Source: Ornithinibacter sp. (GTDB lineage: Bacteria; Actinomycetota; Actinomycetes; Actinomycetales; Dermatophilaceae). Taken from it: 56,882 nt of DNA. Of the stretch, positions 7,171 to 17,558 are shown piece after piece; within the stretch, counting starts at the first letter, position 1; each line of letters opens with the position of its first letter. Where the stretch lies: the NCBI GenBank assembly GCA_029266735.1, contig JAQSWG010000018.1, positions 1 to 56,882 of the forward strand. The letters run 5' to 3'. Below the pieces are notes generated by a model. That model saw only the letters and a list, made by a program, of their open reading frames with translations. It did not search any database and was not told the DNA's origin. The translations under genes and the position numbers were made by a program.

Positions 7171-8772
7171 TCAGCCGAGGTCCGTTCCGGCGAGGCTCCC
7201 GGACGGCCTGACGTCGGGCAACCGCAGCATGCGGAAGGAGTTCGCAACCCCGAGCAGCGCCGCCAGCAGGGGGACGAGGAGGGCCACCTGCAGGGATCGG
7301 TCCCGGGCCTGGGCGTTGATGGCGAGCACCTCGGCCTCGACCTCGGGGGGCTGGCCGCTGATCTGTTGCGCCAGCGCGGAGGTGCTCATGACCTCGGCGT
7401 CCTCCTCGAGTGTCGCGGCGATCTGCTGCTGCTGCGCCGGCGGGATGACCGCGCTGTCCTCGGTGAGCTGGGTGAAGCCGAAGGACAGCGCCGCGAGCAG
7501 CAGGCCACCGGCCACCGCGAGCCCGAACGACAGGCCGAACGACCCGGCAGCGGAGTTGACGCCTGCCGCCTCGCTGACCCGCTCCTCCTCGATGGGCGCC
7601 AAGGTGTAGTTGTTGAGCTGGGAGACGAGCAGTCCCAGGCCGCACCCGGCGACGACGAGGGGCACCACGAGGTACCAGCCGCTGTCCACCCGCGGGACGA
7701 GCGGGATGATGCTCCCCATGCCGACGGCCGTCAGGAGGAAGCCGGCCCTGATGACCGACGCGGGTCGTCGGTCGCCCGCCCTCCGGCCTGCCACCAGCGC
7801 AGCGGCGAACATGGTCAGGGACAGCGGCGCCAAGGACAGCCCGGCCTCCATCGCGTTGTACTCGAGGGTCATCTGGAGGAAGAGCGGGAGGGCGATCATG
7901 GCTCCGCCGAGCGACACCTGTTGGAGCATCTGGCCCGAGATGCCCGCCGTGAAGTTCGGCGTGGCGAAGAGGTCGGGGTCGAGCAGGGTGACGCGCTTCA
8001 GGCGTTTGCGCCGCACGAGCCACCGAGCGAGGGAGACCAGGGCGACGGCGCCCACGGCCATGATGAGGAGGACGAACTCACCGCCCTCCTGCCAGACGAG
8101 GATGCCGAGGACCACGCCGCCCATTCCCACGACGGAGAGCGCCGCACCGACCCGGTCGATCTCGCGTGACCCGGTGTAGGCGACGTCCTTGACCAGGCGG
8201 ATCTGGCTGAGGATGACGGCGATGATGACCACCTCGAGCGCGAAGCCGACGCGCCAGGAGAGGAAGGTCGTCACGAAGCCGCCGAGGAGCGGACCGACCG
8301 CGGCCGCGATGGCGGCGGCCGCGCCGATCATCGCGTAGGCCTGCTTCTGCGCCGCACCCGTGAAGTTCCCGTGGATCAGGGACTGCATCGCCGGGAGCAG
8401 CAGGGAGGCGCCGAGGCCGCCGATGATCGCCCAGAAGACGAGGATGGCGGTCAGGCTCTGGGTCAGCGTCATGGCGAGTGCGCCCACCGCATAGGCCAGG
8501 AGCCCGAGGACGTACGCCCGCCGGCGACCGATGAGGTCACCGACCTTGCTGTTGATGAGGATGAACGCCGCGGACACGAGCGCCTCGATCGCGATGGCGG
8601 ACTGCACGCCGCTGGCCGTGGTGTCGAGGTCCTCGACGACCGCGGAGATCGAGACGTTCATCAGCGAGGTGTCGACCACGAGGACGAACATCGCCATCGC
8701 GAGCAGCACCATCAGCCGACGGCTGCCCTGCTCGACGGGGTGGTCCACGTTCCGCGGTGCCGTGTCGCTCAT
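7171..8772 (-). CDS. MFS transporter, DHA2-type (14-TM drug/proton antiporter family)
   Basis: Inner-membrane secondary transporter, 533 aa, consistent with the 14-helix DHA2 drug:H+ antiporters. It has FVLVVDTSLMNVSISAV in helix 1 (motif D1-like), the loop 2-3 motif GDLIGRRRAYVLG, and an AVGPLLGGF antiporter-type motif in helix 5. A long polar loop near residues 425-490 carries QQQQIAATLEEDAEV. The ATG is preceded by GGAGGAG 4-5 nt upstream. No regulator is adjacent. Substrate unknown; multidrug or compatible-solute export are both possible for this family. Confidence 0.9.
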   Translation of the reverse strand: MSDTAPRNVDHPVEQGSRRLMVLLAMAMFVLVVDTSLMNVSISAVVEDLDTTASGVQSAIAIEALVSAAFILINSKVGDLIGRRRAYVLGLLAYAVGALAMTLTQSLTAILVFWAIIGGLGASLLLPAMQSLIHGNFTGAAQKQAYAMIGAAAAIAAAVGPLLGGFVTTFLSWRVGFALEVVIIAVILSQIRLVKDVAYTGSREIDRVGAALSVVGMGGVVLGILVWQEGGEFVLLIMAVGAVALVSLARWLVRRKRLKRVTLLDPDLFATPNFTAGISGQMLQQVSLGGAMIALPLFLQMTLEYNAMEAGLSLAPLSLTMFAAALVAGRRAGDRRPASVIRAGFLLTAVGMGSIIPLVPRVDSGWYLVVPLVVAGCGLGLLVSQLNNYTLAPIEEERVSEAAGVNSAAGSFGLSFGLAVAGGLLLAALSFGFTQLTEDSAVIPPAQQQQIAATLEEDAEVMSTSALAQQISGQPPEVEAEVLAINAQARDRSLQVALLVPLLAALLGVANSFRMLRLPDVRPSGSLAGTDLG

Positions 8773-8903
8773 CTGCTCTCCTCCGACGTGCCTCGGCGCA
8801 AGGGGCCGACATCGCCACCACCGCGACGGTACAAGCCCCTCCGGAACACAACATCACCCCCGCGGGATGACCCCCGACTCCCACGTCGACTCCCCTGAGC
8901 CGG

Positions 8904-8926
8904 CTGTCGGTCGCGGGTGAGACGCT
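8904..8926 (+). promoter_or_regulatory. RecA-NDp-like promoter of lhr
   Basis: CTGTCGGTC, 8 nt, then GACGCT has the exact geometry of RecA-NDp (TTGTCRGTG-N8-TANNNT). It has 7 of 9 upstream matches and A2 and T6 of the -10, but G in place of the first T. Transcription would start near 8933, a few nt before the lhr ATG at 8936, so the mRNA would be nearly leaderless. The same element, in better form, precedes recA. Confidence 0.5.
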
Positions 8927-8935
8927 GGTCCCCAC

Positions 8936-11900
8936 ATGACCGGTGACGTCCTCGACCGCTTCTCCCCGGCCACGGCCGCCTGGTTCCGGGGATCCTTCAG
9001 TGCGCCCACGGCCGCCCAGGAGGGCGCCTGGGAAGCGATCAGCAGCGGTCACCACGCGCTCGTCGTCGCCCCCACGGGGTCCGGCAAGACGCTGTCGGCC
9101 TTCCTGTGGGCCCTCGACCGCCTCGCGTCGCAGCCGGTGCCCGCAGAACGGAAGGAACGGTGCCGGGTCCTCTACGTGTCGCCGATGAAGGCGCTCGCCG
9201 TCGACGTCGAGCGCAACCTCCGCAGCCCGCTCGTCGGCGTCCGGCACGCCGCCACCCGGCTCGGGCTCCCCGAGCCCGACATCACCGTCGCCGTGCGCTC
9301 GGGCGACACACCCGCCGACGAGCGCCGCGCGTTCGCCCGTGCACCCACGGACATCCTCATCACGACGCCCGAGTCGCTGTTCCTCCTCCTGACGTCCGCC
9401 GCCCGCGAAGCGCTCTCCGGCGTCGAGACCGTCATCCTCGACGAGGTGCATGCCGTCGCGGGCACCAAGCGGGGAGCCCACCTCGCGCTCTCCCTCGAGC
9501 GGCTCGACGCCCTCCTCCCCCGACCCGCTCAGCGCATCGGGCTGTCCGCCACGGTCCGCCCGGTGGAGGAGGTCGCGCGCTACCTCGCCGGTGGTCAGCC
9601 CGTCGACGTGGTCCAGCCGCCGTCGACCAAGCGGTGGGACCTCACGGTCGTCGTCCCGGTGCCCGACATGGCCGAGCTCGGCCAGCCCACCGGCGACCTG
9701 TCCGGAGCGGCGTCCGGCCAGGAGCAGCGGGCGTCGATCTGGCCGCACGTCGAGGAACGCATCGTCGACCTCGTCGCGGAGCACACCTCGACCCTCGTCT
9801 TCTCCAACAGCCGCCGTCTCGCCGAGCGCCTCACCACCCGGCTCAACGAGATCTGGAAGGAGCGCGCCGACGCCCGTGGGGACGGCGGACCCGCGTCGCG
9901 GCCGGCGGTCCTCAGCCACAGTCCGGCGCAGATCATGGCCCAGTCCGGTGCCGCCCGCGGCGCCCCTGCAGTGCTCGCCCGCGCCCACCACGGATCGGTC
10001 AGCAAGGAGCAGCGAGCCGCGATCGAGGAGGAGCTGAAGTCGGGGCGCCTCCCGGCCGTGGTGGCCACGAGCAGCCTCGAGCTGGGCATCGACATGGGGG
10101 CGGTGGACCTCGTGGTGCAGGTGGAGTCGCCCCCGTCGGTCGCGTCGGGCCTGCAGCGCGTGGGGCGTGCCGGCCACCAAGTGGGGGCCGTCAGCCGGGG
10201 GGTGCTGTTCCCCAAGTTCCGTGGCGACCTCGTCCAGACGGCCGTCGTCGTCGAGCGCATGCTCGCCGGCGAGATCGAAGCACTCCGGGTGCCCGCCAAC
10301 CCCCTCGACGTCCTCGCCCAGCACGTCGTCGCCATGTGCGCCCTGGACGAGTGGACGGTCGACGACGTGCTGGCCCTCGCGCGGCGGGCCGCCCCCTACG
10401 CGACGCTGACCAGGCCGGTGCTGGAATCCGTGCTCGACATGCTCGCGGGGCGGTACCCGAGCGAGGAGTTCGCCGAGCTGCGCGCCCGGATCACCTGGGA
10501 CCGCCTCTCCGACACCCTCACCGGCCGCCGCGGTGCCCAGCGCCTCGCCGTCACCTCCGGCGGCACGATCCCGGACCGTGGCCTGTATGCCGTCTTCCTC
10601 GCCACGGGCGAGGGTCCCGGCCGCCGCGTCGGCGAGCTCGACGAGGAGATGGTCTACGAGTCACGGGTCGGTGACCTGTTCACCCTCGGGACGAGCACGT
10701 GGCGGATCGAGGACATCACCCACGACCGCGTCCTCGTGACACCCGCCCCGGGCCTTCCCGGGCGGCTGCCGTTCTGGAAGGGCGACTCCCTCGGACGACC
10801 GGCGGAGCTCGGCCGTGCCGTGGGTGCCTTCGTCCGTGAGGTCGTCGGCCTCTCGGCGCCCGCCGCCCGCGAGCGCGTCATGGCGGCTGGTCTCGACGAG
10901 TGGGCCGCCGACAACCTCCTCGGCTACCTCCGCGAGCAGCGGGAGGCCACCGGCCACGTCCCCGACGACCGCACGATCGTCGTCGAGAGGTTCCGTGACG
11001 AGCTGGGCGACTGGCGGGTGGCCGTCCACTCCCCGTTCGGCGCGCAGGTGCACGCTCCTTGGGCGCTGGCCGTCAGCGCCCGGATGCGCGACCGGTTCGG
11101 CGTCGACGTCCAGGCCATGCACGGCGACGACGGGATCGTGCTGCGGCTGCCCGACCTCGAGCTCGACGACGTCGCGGGCGTGGGGGATCGAGGGGTCGGC
11201 CGCGAGCTCCTCGACATCGTCACCCTCGAGCCCGACGACGTCCGCGGCCTCGTCACCGAGGAGATCGGGGGCTCGGCGCTCTTCGCGGCGCGCTTCCGCG
11301 AGTGCGCCGCGCGGGCTCTGCTCCTGCCTCGTCGGCGGCCGGATCGCCGACAGCCGCTCTGGCAGCAACGCCAGCGGGCCTCCCAGCTGCTCGAGGTGGC
11401 GAGCCAGTACCCGTCGTTCCCCATCGTCCTCGAAGCCGTTCGGGAGTGCGTCCAGGACGTGTTCGACGTCCCCGGCCTCGTCGACCTCATGCGGGACATC
11501 GGGTCCCGCCGGGTCACCCTCGTCGACGTCGAGAGCGCGACCCCCTCCCCCTTCGCCAAGTCGCTCCTCTTCGGCTACGTGGCGCAGTTCCTCTACGAAG
11601 GGGACTCGCCGCTCGCCGAGCGCCGGGCGGCGGCACTGGCCCTCGATCCGTCGCTGCTCGCCGAGCTCCTCGGCACGGGTGAGGGGCTGGCCCTGCGTGA
11701 CCTCCTCGACGCCGAGCAGATCGCCCGCACGGAGGCCGAGCTGCAGCGACTGACCCCCGACCGTGCGGCCCGCGACGCCGACGACGCGCTCGACCTCCTG
11801 CGCAGCCTCGGACCGCTCTCCACCGAGGCCGTCCTCGTGCGGTGCCGCGAGGGCACCACGGGAGCGGACGTGGAGGCCTGGCTCGACAGCCTCGCGGCCG

Positions 11901-13636
11901 TCCGTCAGGTGATCTCCGTCCGGCTGGCCGGGGAGGACCGCTGGGCAGCGATCGAGGATGCCGCACGGCTCCGGGACGCGCTCGGGGTCTCCCTCCCACC
12001 CGGCGTCCCGCAGGCGTTCCTCGAGCCGGTCGCGGACCCGCTGGGCGACCTCGTCGCCCGCTATGCCCGCACTCACGCACCATTCCATGCCAGCGAGGTG
12101 GCCCGCGCCCACGGCCTGGGCCCTGCCGTCGCCACGGCCGCCCTCGCCCGCCTGGTGTCCACCGGTCGAGTGGTCGAGGGCGAGCTGCTGCCGACCGGCG
12201 GGGGCGGCACCGAGTACTGCGACGCCGAGGTGCTGCGCATGCTCCGTCGTCGCTCGCTGGCGGCCTTGCGTGCCGAGGTCGAGCCGGTCACGCCCGTCGA
12301 GCTCTCCCGCTTCCTCCTGGCGTGGCAGGGCGTCGGCGGCCGGCTGCAGGGCCGGGATGGGCTGCTGCGCGTCGTCGAGCAGCTGAGCGGAGCAGTGGTG
12401 CCCGCCAGCGCGGTGGAGTCCCTGGTCCTTCCGTCCCGCGTCCCGGGCTACTCCTCGGCGCTCCTGGACGAGCTGATGTCGACCGGTGACGTGCTGTGGT
12501 GCGGTCACGGGTCGCTCCCGGGTGACGACGGGTGGGTGTCACTGCACCTCGCCGACTCCGCCCACCTCACGCTGCCCGGTCCCGACCCCGAGCGGGTGCC
12601 CTCCGAACAGGGCCTCGCGGTGCTCGATGCTCTCGCCGGAGGCGGCGCGCACTTCTTCCGCACCCTCTCCGAACAGGTGGCCGCCCCCGACGACGATGCC
12701 CTCGCCACGACCCTCTGGGACCTCGTGTGGTCCGGGCGGGTGACCGGTGACACCTTCGCTCCGGTGCGGGCCCTGCTCGGCGGCGGGCGCACGGCCCACC
12801 GCAGGACGGCGACGGGACCCCGCCGCAGCCGGTATGCCGGTCGGCGAGGCCCGCTGGGCGGTCTGGGGGCCGCTCCCCCACGACCGGTGCTGCCCACCAG
12901 GTCGGGTCCGGCACGGGTCACCGGGCGCTGGTCCCTCCTCCCGCCGGTGGACCTCGATCCGACGGTGCGCGCCTATGCGACGGCAGAGCTCCTCCTGGAC
13001 CGACACGGCATCCTCACCCGCGGTGCGACGGCCGCCGAGGACGTCCCCGGCGGCTTCGCCGCGATCTACCGAGTCCTCGGTCGAGCCGAGGAGGCGGGCC
13101 GGGTCCGTCGCGGGTACTTCGTCGAGGGCCTCGGTGCGTCCCAGTTCGGCACCACCGGTGCCGTCGACCGCCTCCGCAGCGGATCGGCCACGACAGGGGA
13201 ACGGGACATCCCGTCCACGGTGGTGCTGGCGGCGAGCGACCCGGCGAACCCCTTCGGTGCTGCCCTGTCGTGGCCGGACCGTGCGGTCGACCCGACGGCC
13301 GACGGGCCGGCCGCAGAAGCGCCCACCACGCCGGACCGACGTCGACAGCACCAGCCCGGCCGCAAGGCCGGCGCGGTCGTCGTGCTCGTCGACGGTGAGC
13401 TCGTGCTCTACGTCGAGCGCGGTGGGAAGACCCTGCTGACGTACAGCGAGGATGCCCGTCGCCTGGCAGCCGCGGCGACCGCCCTCGCCGACGCCGTGCG
13501 AGGGGGGAGCCTCGGGCGGATCACCGTCGAGAGGGCCGACGGTGGGCAACTGCTGGGGTCCGGGCACCCGGTGGTGAGCGCGCTCGAGGCCGCTGGGTTC
13601 CACCTGACCCCCCGTGGGCTCCGGATGCGCAGGTGA
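8936..13636 (+). CDS. lhr: Lhr family ATP-dependent DNA helicase
   Basis: Large superfamily 2 3'-5' DNA/RNA:DNA helicase of DNA repair, 1566 aa (mycobacterial and E. coli Lhr are about 1500-1540). Walker A APTGSGKT is at residues 45-52, DEVH at about 168-171, the GLSATVRPVEEVARYLAG motif III region follows, and RecA-like domain 2 contains ATSSLELGIDMG and QRVGRAGH. The remainder carries the winged helix and the long Lhr C-terminal region. The gene is intact. It sits 6 nt before nei2, an arrangement also seen in mycobacteria (Rv3296-Rv3297), suggesting that unwinding and base excision are coupled. It is divergent from the MFS gene. Confidence 0.95.
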   Translation: MTGDVLDRFSPATAAWFRGSFSAPTAAQEGAWEAISSGHHALVVAPTGSGKTLSAFLWALDRLASQPVPAERKERCRVLYVSPMKALAVDVERNLRSPLVGVRHAATRLGLPEPDITVAVRSGDTPADERRAFARAPTDILITTPESLFLLLTSAAREALSGVETVILDEVHAVAGTKRGAHLALSLERLDALLPRPAQRIGLSATVRPVEEVARYLAGGQPVDVVQPPSTKRWDLTVVVPVPDMAELGQPTGDLSGAASGQEQRASIWPHVEERIVDLVAEHTSTLVFSNSRRLAERLTTRLNEIWKERADARGDGGPASRPAVLSHSPAQIMAQSGAARGAPAVLARAHHGSVSKEQRAAIEEELKSGRLPAVVATSSLELGIDMGAVDLVVQVESPPSVASGLQRVGRAGHQVGAVSRGVLFPKFRGDLVQTAVVVERMLAGEIEALRVPANPLDVLAQHVVAMCALDEWTVDDVLALARRAAPYATLTRPVLESVLDMLAGRYPSEEFAELRARITWDRLSDTLTGRRGAQRLAVTSGGTIPDRGLYAVFLATGEGPGRRVGELDEEMVYESRVGDLFTLGTSTWRIEDITHDRVLVTPAPGLPGRLPFWKGDSLGRPAELGRAVGAFVREVVGLSAPAARERVMAAGLDEWAADNLLGYLREQREATGHVPDDRTIVVERFRDELGDWRVAVHSPFGAQVHAPWALAVSARMRDRFGVDVQAMHGDDGIVLRLPDLELDDVAGVGDRGVGRELLDIVTLEPDDVRGLVTEEIGGSALFAARFRECAARALLLPRRRPDRRQPLWQQRQRASQLLEVASQYPSFPIVLEAVRECVQDVFDVPGLVDLMRDIGSRRVTLVDVESATPSPFAKSLLFGYVAQFLYEGDSPLAERRAAALALDPSLLAELLGTGEGLALRDLLDAEQIARTEAELQRLTPDRAARDADDALDLLRSLGPLSTEAVLVRCREGTTGADVEAWLDSLAAVRQVISVRLAGEDRWAAIEDAARLRDALGVSLPPGVPQAFLEPVADPLGDLVARYARTHAPFHASEVARAHGLGPAVATAALARLVSTGRVVEGELLPTGGGGTEYCDAEVLRMLRRRSLAALRAEVEPVTPVELSRFLLAWQGVGGRLQGRDGLLRVVEQLSGAVVPASAVESLVLPSRVPGYSSALLDELMSTGDVLWCGHGSLPGDDGWVSLHLADSAHLTLPGPDPERVPSEQGLAVLDALAGGGAHFFRTLSEQVAAPDDDALATTLWDLVWSGRVTGDTFAPVRALLGGGRTAHRRTATGPRRSRYAGRRGPLGGLGAAPPRPVLPTRSGPARVTGRWSLLPPVDLDPTVRAYATAELLLDRHGILTRGATAAEDVPGGFAAIYRVLGRAEEAGRVRRGYFVEGLGASQFGTTGAVDRLRSGSATTGERDIPSTVVLAASDPANPFGAALSWPDRAVDPTADGPAAEAPTTPDRRRQHQPGRKAGAVVVLVDGELVLYVERGGKTLLTYSEDARRLAAAATALADAVRGGSLGRITVERADGGQLLGSGHPVVSALEAAGFHLTPRGLRMRR

Positions 13637-13642
13637 GCCGCG

Positions 13643-14509
13643 GTGCCCGAGGGTGACACGGTGTGGCGGACGGCCGACCGCCTCGATGCCGCACTGCGTG
13701 GCGAGGTCGTCGAGCGCGCCGAGCTGCGCTGGCCGTCGGTCCCCGACGTCGACCTTCGCGGCTCGCGCACCGTGGAGGTCGTCGCGCGTGGCAAGCACCT
13801 CCTCCATCGCCTCGACACCGGCGCGACCCTCCACACGCACCTGCGGATGGAGGGCCAGTGGCGGGTGGAGCACCCCGGGCACGACACCGAGCGGGCGCTG
13901 CGCCGACCGGACCTGCGAGCCGCCGTGCTCACGGCGCGGTGGTCCGCCCTGGGTCTTCGCCTCGGGATGCTCGACCTCGTCCCGACGAGCCGCGAGGACG
14001 ACCTCGTCGGCCACCTCGGGCCCGACGTGCTCGGCCCGGACTGGGACGATCACCTCGCCGCCGCACGCGTCATGGCGTACCGGGGGTTCGTCGGCGACGC
14101 GCTCCTCGACCAACGGGTGCTCGCCGGCGTCGGCACGTTCTGGGCGAGCGAGACCCTCTTCCTCGAGGGGATCCTGCCCTGGACACCGGTCGGCGAGCTC
14201 GAGCACGCGCGGGTCCTTCGCCTCCTGGGCCGCCTCCACCGGCTCATGGACGTCGCACGACGCACGGGCTGGCAGGCGAGCACCGGAGTGCGGCGGTCCG
14301 GTGAGGAGGCCTACGTCCACGCCCGCTCCGGCCGTCCTTGTCGGCGCTGCGGTGACACGGTGCGGGTGGCGACGACGGGTGCAGCGCCCCGGGAGCGGAC
14401 GCTCTTCTCCTGCCCGACGTGCCAGCAGGGCCTTGCACCGACCGACGACGGCCGACCGCAACGACCGCTGGGCGCCGGCGGACGCGGAGCGTACCGCGCT
14501 TCAGGGTGA
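13643..14509 (+). CDS. nei2: Fpg/Nei family DNA glycosylase (endonuclease VIII-like, Nei2)
   Basis: Removes oxidised pyrimidines and nicks the abasic site. The 288 aa protein starts MPEGDTVWRTADRLDAAL: Pro2 would be the Schiff-base nucleophile and Glu3 the general acid. The H2TH region contains FVGDALLDQRVLAGVGTFWASE, and a C-terminal zinc finger is formed by CRRCG and CPTCQ. GTG start at 13643, 6 nt after lhr, in an operon with it. The C-terminal tail beyond the zinc finger (about 30 residues) is a little longer than usual. Confidence 0.93.
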   Translation: MPEGDTVWRTADRLDAALRGEVVERAELRWPSVPDVDLRGSRTVEVVARGKHLLHRLDTGATLHTHLRMEGQWRVEHPGHDTERALRRPDLRAAVLTARWSALGLRLGMLDLVPTSREDDLVGHLGPDVLGPDWDDHLAAARVMAYRGFVGDALLDQRVLAGVGTFWASETLFLEGILPWTPVGELEHARVLRLLGRLHRLMDVARRTGWQASTGVRRSGEEAYVHARSGRPCRRCGDTVRVATTGAAPRERTLFSCPTCQQGLAPTDDGRPQRPLGAGGRGAYRASG

Positions 14510-14531
14510 CCGCCGGCAGGCGTGTCCGTCG

Positions 14532-14840
14532 TCAGGCCGCGGAGGCCGACACGCGAGCGCCGGAACGAGCGGCACCGACGGGGAGCGTCACCGGGGCCGA
14601 GAGGGTCTCGACCCGCTCCACCCGCTCGCTGACCAGCGCCAGCACGTCCGAGAGGCTGAGACCGAGACCCGCGCACACAGCGGCCAGGAGCTCGGAGGAG
14701 GCCTCCTTCGTGCCCCGCTCGAGCTCGCTGAGGTAGCCCAAGGAGACGGCGGCCGATGCGGCGACGTCACGAAGCGTGCGCCCCTGGTCCTGGCGGATCT
14801 CCCGCAGGACCTCGCCGAGCTCGTGCCGAAGCAGGATCAT
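14532..14840 (-). CDS. clgR: ClgR-type XRE family transcriptional regulator
   Basis: 102 aa DNA-binding protein of the ClgR/PopR family, which activates clp protease and DNA-repair genes in actinobacteria. The helix-turn-helix covers about residues 18-55 ([20 protein letters not shown] and then [20 protein letters not shown]), a stretch nearly invariant in ClgR. The ATG overlaps the pncC stop (ATGA), making it the last gene of the rimO-pgsA-pncC-clgR operon. ClgR is known as a Clp substrate; the C-terminal Ala-Ala here fits that but is not proof. Convergent with nei2. Confidence 0.92.
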   Translation of the reverse strand: MILLRHELGEVLREIRQDQGRTLRDVAASAAVSLGYLSELERGTKEASSELLAAVCAGLGLSLSDVLALVSERVERVETLSAPVTLPVGAARSGARVSASAA

Positions 14841-15400
14841 GGCGCCTCCTCTCGATCGTCGTGGTGCGCTGACCGTCCCTCGTGCCGTCCACCGTACCCC
14901 TCGCTTCCGACCTCGTCGCGGAGGTTCTGCAGACCCTCCTCAAGGAGCTGCAAGGCGGCCTGGACGGTGGCCGAGCGGATGTCTGCCCGGTCGCCGGTCA
15001 ACACGTGGCGTTCGACGAGGATTCCCCACGGCCCGCTGGCGGCGACGTAGACCGTGCCGACGGGTGCGCCGTCCGCCGGGTCCGGCCCGGCGACCCCGGT
15101 CGTCGCGAGGCCCACGTCGCACCGAAGGACCCGTCGCACCCCCTCCGCGAGGTCACGAGCCACCGCGGCATTGACCGCACCCTCGCGCTCGAGAAGAGCG
15201 CGGTCCACAGCCAGGACGTCGGCCTTCACCTCGCTCGCGTAGGCCACGACCCCGCCCCGCACCACCGCGGATGCCCCCGGCACGCTCGTGAGGGCGGCAC
15301 ACACGAGGCCGCCCGTCAGGGACTCAGCCGTCCCGACGGTCAGCCCAGCCTTCGTGAGCCCGTGCACGACCGCCGTCACCTGCTGCGAAGCCGCCGTCAC
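14837..15400 (-). CDS. pncC: CinA-family nicotinamide-nucleotide amidohydrolase (PncC)
   Basis: Stand-alone CinA C-terminal domain, 187 aa, which deamidates NMN to NaMN in NAD recycling. Recognised by [33 protein letters not shown] and LATTGVAGP. The N-terminal COG1058 half of full CinA is absent, as is normal for PncC. The GTG at 15400 overlaps the pgsA stop (GTGA) and its own stop overlaps the clgR start (ATGA), so expression is tightly coupled in the operon. The last 35 residues are charged and His/Glu-rich ([18 protein letters not shown]) and unlike the family core. Confidence 0.92.
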   Translation of the reverse strand: MTAASQQVTAVVHGLTKAGLTVGTAESLTGGLVCAALTSVPGASAVVRGGVVAYASEVKADVLAVDRALLEREGAVNAAVARDLAEGVRRVLRCDVGLATTGVAGPDPADGAPVGTVYVAASGPWGILVERHVLTGDRADIRSATVQAALQLLEEGLQNLRDEVGSEGYGGRHEGRSAHHDDREEAP

Positions 15401-16131
15401 GCGCCCGTACGCCCCTGCCGGGCGGCAGCTCGCGCAGCGCGCTTCCGCATCGCCCGCTCGCTGGTCCGACGAAGTCGGAGCGCCTGGATGAGGTAGTCCA
15501 CCCCTGTCACCACGGTGACGAACACGGCCGCCCCGAGGGAGATGGCGGCCACCCAGTCCCACAGCTCCGGCAACGGCAGGGTCCACCGTGGCATCAGGAA
15601 GAACCCGATGCCGAAGGTCTGGAGGAGGGTCTTGAGCTTGCCGCCTCGACCGGCCGCCATGACCCCGTGCCGGATCACCCAGAAGCGGACCGCCGTGATG
15701 CCCCACTCCCGGACGAGGACGACCGCGGTGACCCACCACCACACCTCCCCGATGGCGGAGAGCCCCACGAGGGCCATCGTCACCAGGGCCTTGTCGGCGA
15801 TGGGGTCGACGACCTTGCCGAAGTTGGTGACCAGCCCCCGGCTCCGCGCCAGGTCGCCGTCGATCCGGTCGGTGAGCATCGCGACCGCGAACACGCCGAA
15901 GGCAGCCCACCGGTAGCCGGGGTTACTTCCCCCGTCGACGAGGAGCAGCCACCCGAAGACCGGGACGAGCAGGAGCCGGAAGACGGTGAGGTAGTTCGCG
16001 ATGTTCCACGCGCTCGGCCCGGTCGCCGGGACGACGTCGCTGGCGGGGTCGATGCCGGCGCGGTAGGGGTCGGTGGCGCGGCCCTCCGCGAGTGGCCCCG
16101 GTCGCACCGGGCGGATCGGCTTCTCACTCAT
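15397..16131 (-). CDS. pgsA: CDP-diacylglycerol-glycerol-3-phosphate phosphatidyltransferase
   Basis: Membrane enzyme making phosphatidylglycerol phosphate, precursor of phosphatidylglycerol and cardiolipin. The 244 aa protein carries the CDP-alcohol phosphotransferase motif: Asp91, Gly92, Ala95, Arg96, Gly105, Asp109 and Asp113 in [20 protein letters not shown] followed by IAD. Several hydrophobic segments surround it. The ATG at 16131 (MSEKPIRPV) overlaps the rimO stop (ATGA); a longer frame to 16236 would run inside rimO. The short cytosolic N-terminus of about 40 residues is typical for actinobacterial PgsA. Confidence 0.93.
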   Translation of the reverse strand: MSEKPIRPVRPGPLAEGRATDPYRAGIDPASDVVPATGPSAWNIANYLTVFRLLLVPVFGWLLLVDGGSNPGYRWAAFGVFAVAMLTDRIDGDLARSRGLVTNFGKVVDPIADKALVTMALVGLSAIGEVWWWVTAVVLVREWGITAVRFWVIRHGVMAAGRGGKLKTLLQTFGIGFFLMPRWTLPLPELWDWVAAISLGAAVFVTVVTGVDYLIQALRLRRTSERAMRKRAARAAARQGRTGA

Positions 16132-17552
16132 CGCGCCTCCACGACGAGGTCGACCCCCACCGCGTCGACGACCACGCCGTCGACGAACGACCCGACCGTG
16201 ACCGGAGCCGTACCGGGCGACGCACGGACGAGGCACACCCCGTCGACGTCAGGGCCTTGGTGCTCAGCGCGGCCGACCGCGACGGTCGGGTCGTCGTCGT
16301 CGTGGTCCTCCACGAGCACGACGACGCTCTCGCCGACCCGGTCGTCCGCTCGTCGTGCGGTGAGCTCCTCCACGAGGGCCGTCAACCGCTCCACGCGCTC
16401 CGCGACGACCGCATCGGGCAGCTTGTCGTCGAGTCCCTCGGCCTCGGTCCCGTCCTCGTCGGAGTAGCCGAAGACGCCGACCACGTCGAGACGCGCCTCG
16501 ACGAGGAATCCCTCGAGCTCCGCGACGTCGGACTCCGTCTCGCCGGGGAAGCCCACGATGACGTTGCTCCGTACACCAGCCAGGGGCTGCCGCGTCCGGA
16601 CCCGTCCGATGAGGTCGAGGAACGCTTCGGTGCCCCCGAAGCGGCGCATCCGCCGCAGCAGCTGGGTGGACGCGTGCTGGAACGACAGGTCGTACCACGC
16701 CATGACGCCGGGCGTCGTCGCCATCGCCTCGAGCAGAGCCGGGCGCACCTCCGCAGGCTGGAGGTAGGACACTCGCACCCGCTCGACACCGTCGACCTCG
16801 CAGAGGTCAGGCAGGAGCTTCTCCAGGAGCGCCAGGTCACCGAGGTCCTTGCCGTACGAGGTCGAGTTCTCGCTGACGAGAAACAGCTCTCGCACTCCCT
16901 GCGACGCGAGCCACCGTGCCTCGGCGAGCACGTCGGTCGGACGCCGCGACACGAACGACCCCCGGAACATCGGGATGGCGCAGAACGAGCAGCGTCGGTC
17001 GCACCCGCTGGCGATCTTCACCGGTGCCCACGGTCGGGCGTCGAGCCTCGCCCGGACGAACCCCTGCACCACGCCGTCGCCGTGACCGGGCACGGCCACG
17101 GCGGAACCGGCTCCGAAGCGGTCGACGGGCGCGAGGGGGAGCAGCCGGCGCCGGTCCGACGGCACGTGGGATGCCGGCCGCTGCCCGTCCAGCACAGCCG
17201 TGAGGTGGCTGGACATCGCCCGGTAGGAGTCGAATCCGAGCACGGCGTCGGCATCCGGCAGCTCGTCGGCCAGGGTCTGGCCGTAGCGCTCGGCGAGGCA
17301 CCCGACCGCGACCACGGCGCGAGTGCGGCCGGTCCGCTTGAGGTCGGCGGCCTCGAGCAGGGTGTCGATCGAGTCCTTCTTCGCCTGCTCGACGAACCCG
17401 CACGTGTTGACGACCGCGACGTCCGCATCAGCGGCGTCCTCGACGAGTGTCCAGCCCTCGGCCGCGAGGCGGCCGGCCAGCTCCTCGGAGTCCACCTCGT
17501 TGCGCGTGCAGCCCAGCGTGACCAGGGCGACGCTGCCGCGGGGAGTGGACAT
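16128..17552 (-). CDS. rimO: Ribosomal protein S12 methylthiotransferase RimO
   Basis: Radical-SAM enzyme that methylthiolates an aspartate of ribosomal protein S12. The 474 aa protein has the N-terminal cluster cysteines Cys15 ([12 protein letters not shown]), Cys51 (NTCGF) and Cys85 (VGCLAE), the radical-SAM triad Cys184, Cys188, Cys191 (GCDRRCSFC), and a C-terminal TRAM-like domain. It is the first gene of an operon with pgsA, pncC and clgR, all joined by 4-nt overlaps. The ATG lies 6 nt after a TAGAGT -10 (17559-17564), so the mRNA is probably leaderless. The gene appears intact. Confidence 0.94.
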   Translation of the reverse strand: MSTPRGSVALVTLGCTRNEVDSEELAGRLAAEGWTLVEDAADADVAVVNTCGFVEQAKKDSIDTLLEAADLKRTGRTRAVVAVGCLAERYGQTLADELPDADAVLGFDSYRAMSSHLTAVLDGQRPASHVPSDRRRLLPLAPVDRFGAGSAVAVPGHGDGVVQGFVRARLDARPWAPVKIASGCDRRCSFCAIPMFRGSFVSRRPTDVLAEARWLASQGVRELFLVSENSTSYGKDLGDLALLEKLLPDLCEVDGVERVRVSYLQPAEVRPALLEAMATTPGVMAWYDLSFQHASTQLLRRMRRFGGTEAFLDLIGRVRTRQPLAGVRSNVIVGFPGETESDVAELEGFLVEARLDVVGVFGYSDEDGTEAEGLDDKLPDAVVAERVERLTALVEELTARRADDRVGESVVVLVEDHDDDDPTVAVGRAEHQGPDVDGVCLVRASPGTAPVTVGSFVDGVVVDAVGVDLVVEAR

Positions 17553-17558
17553 GCCGTC

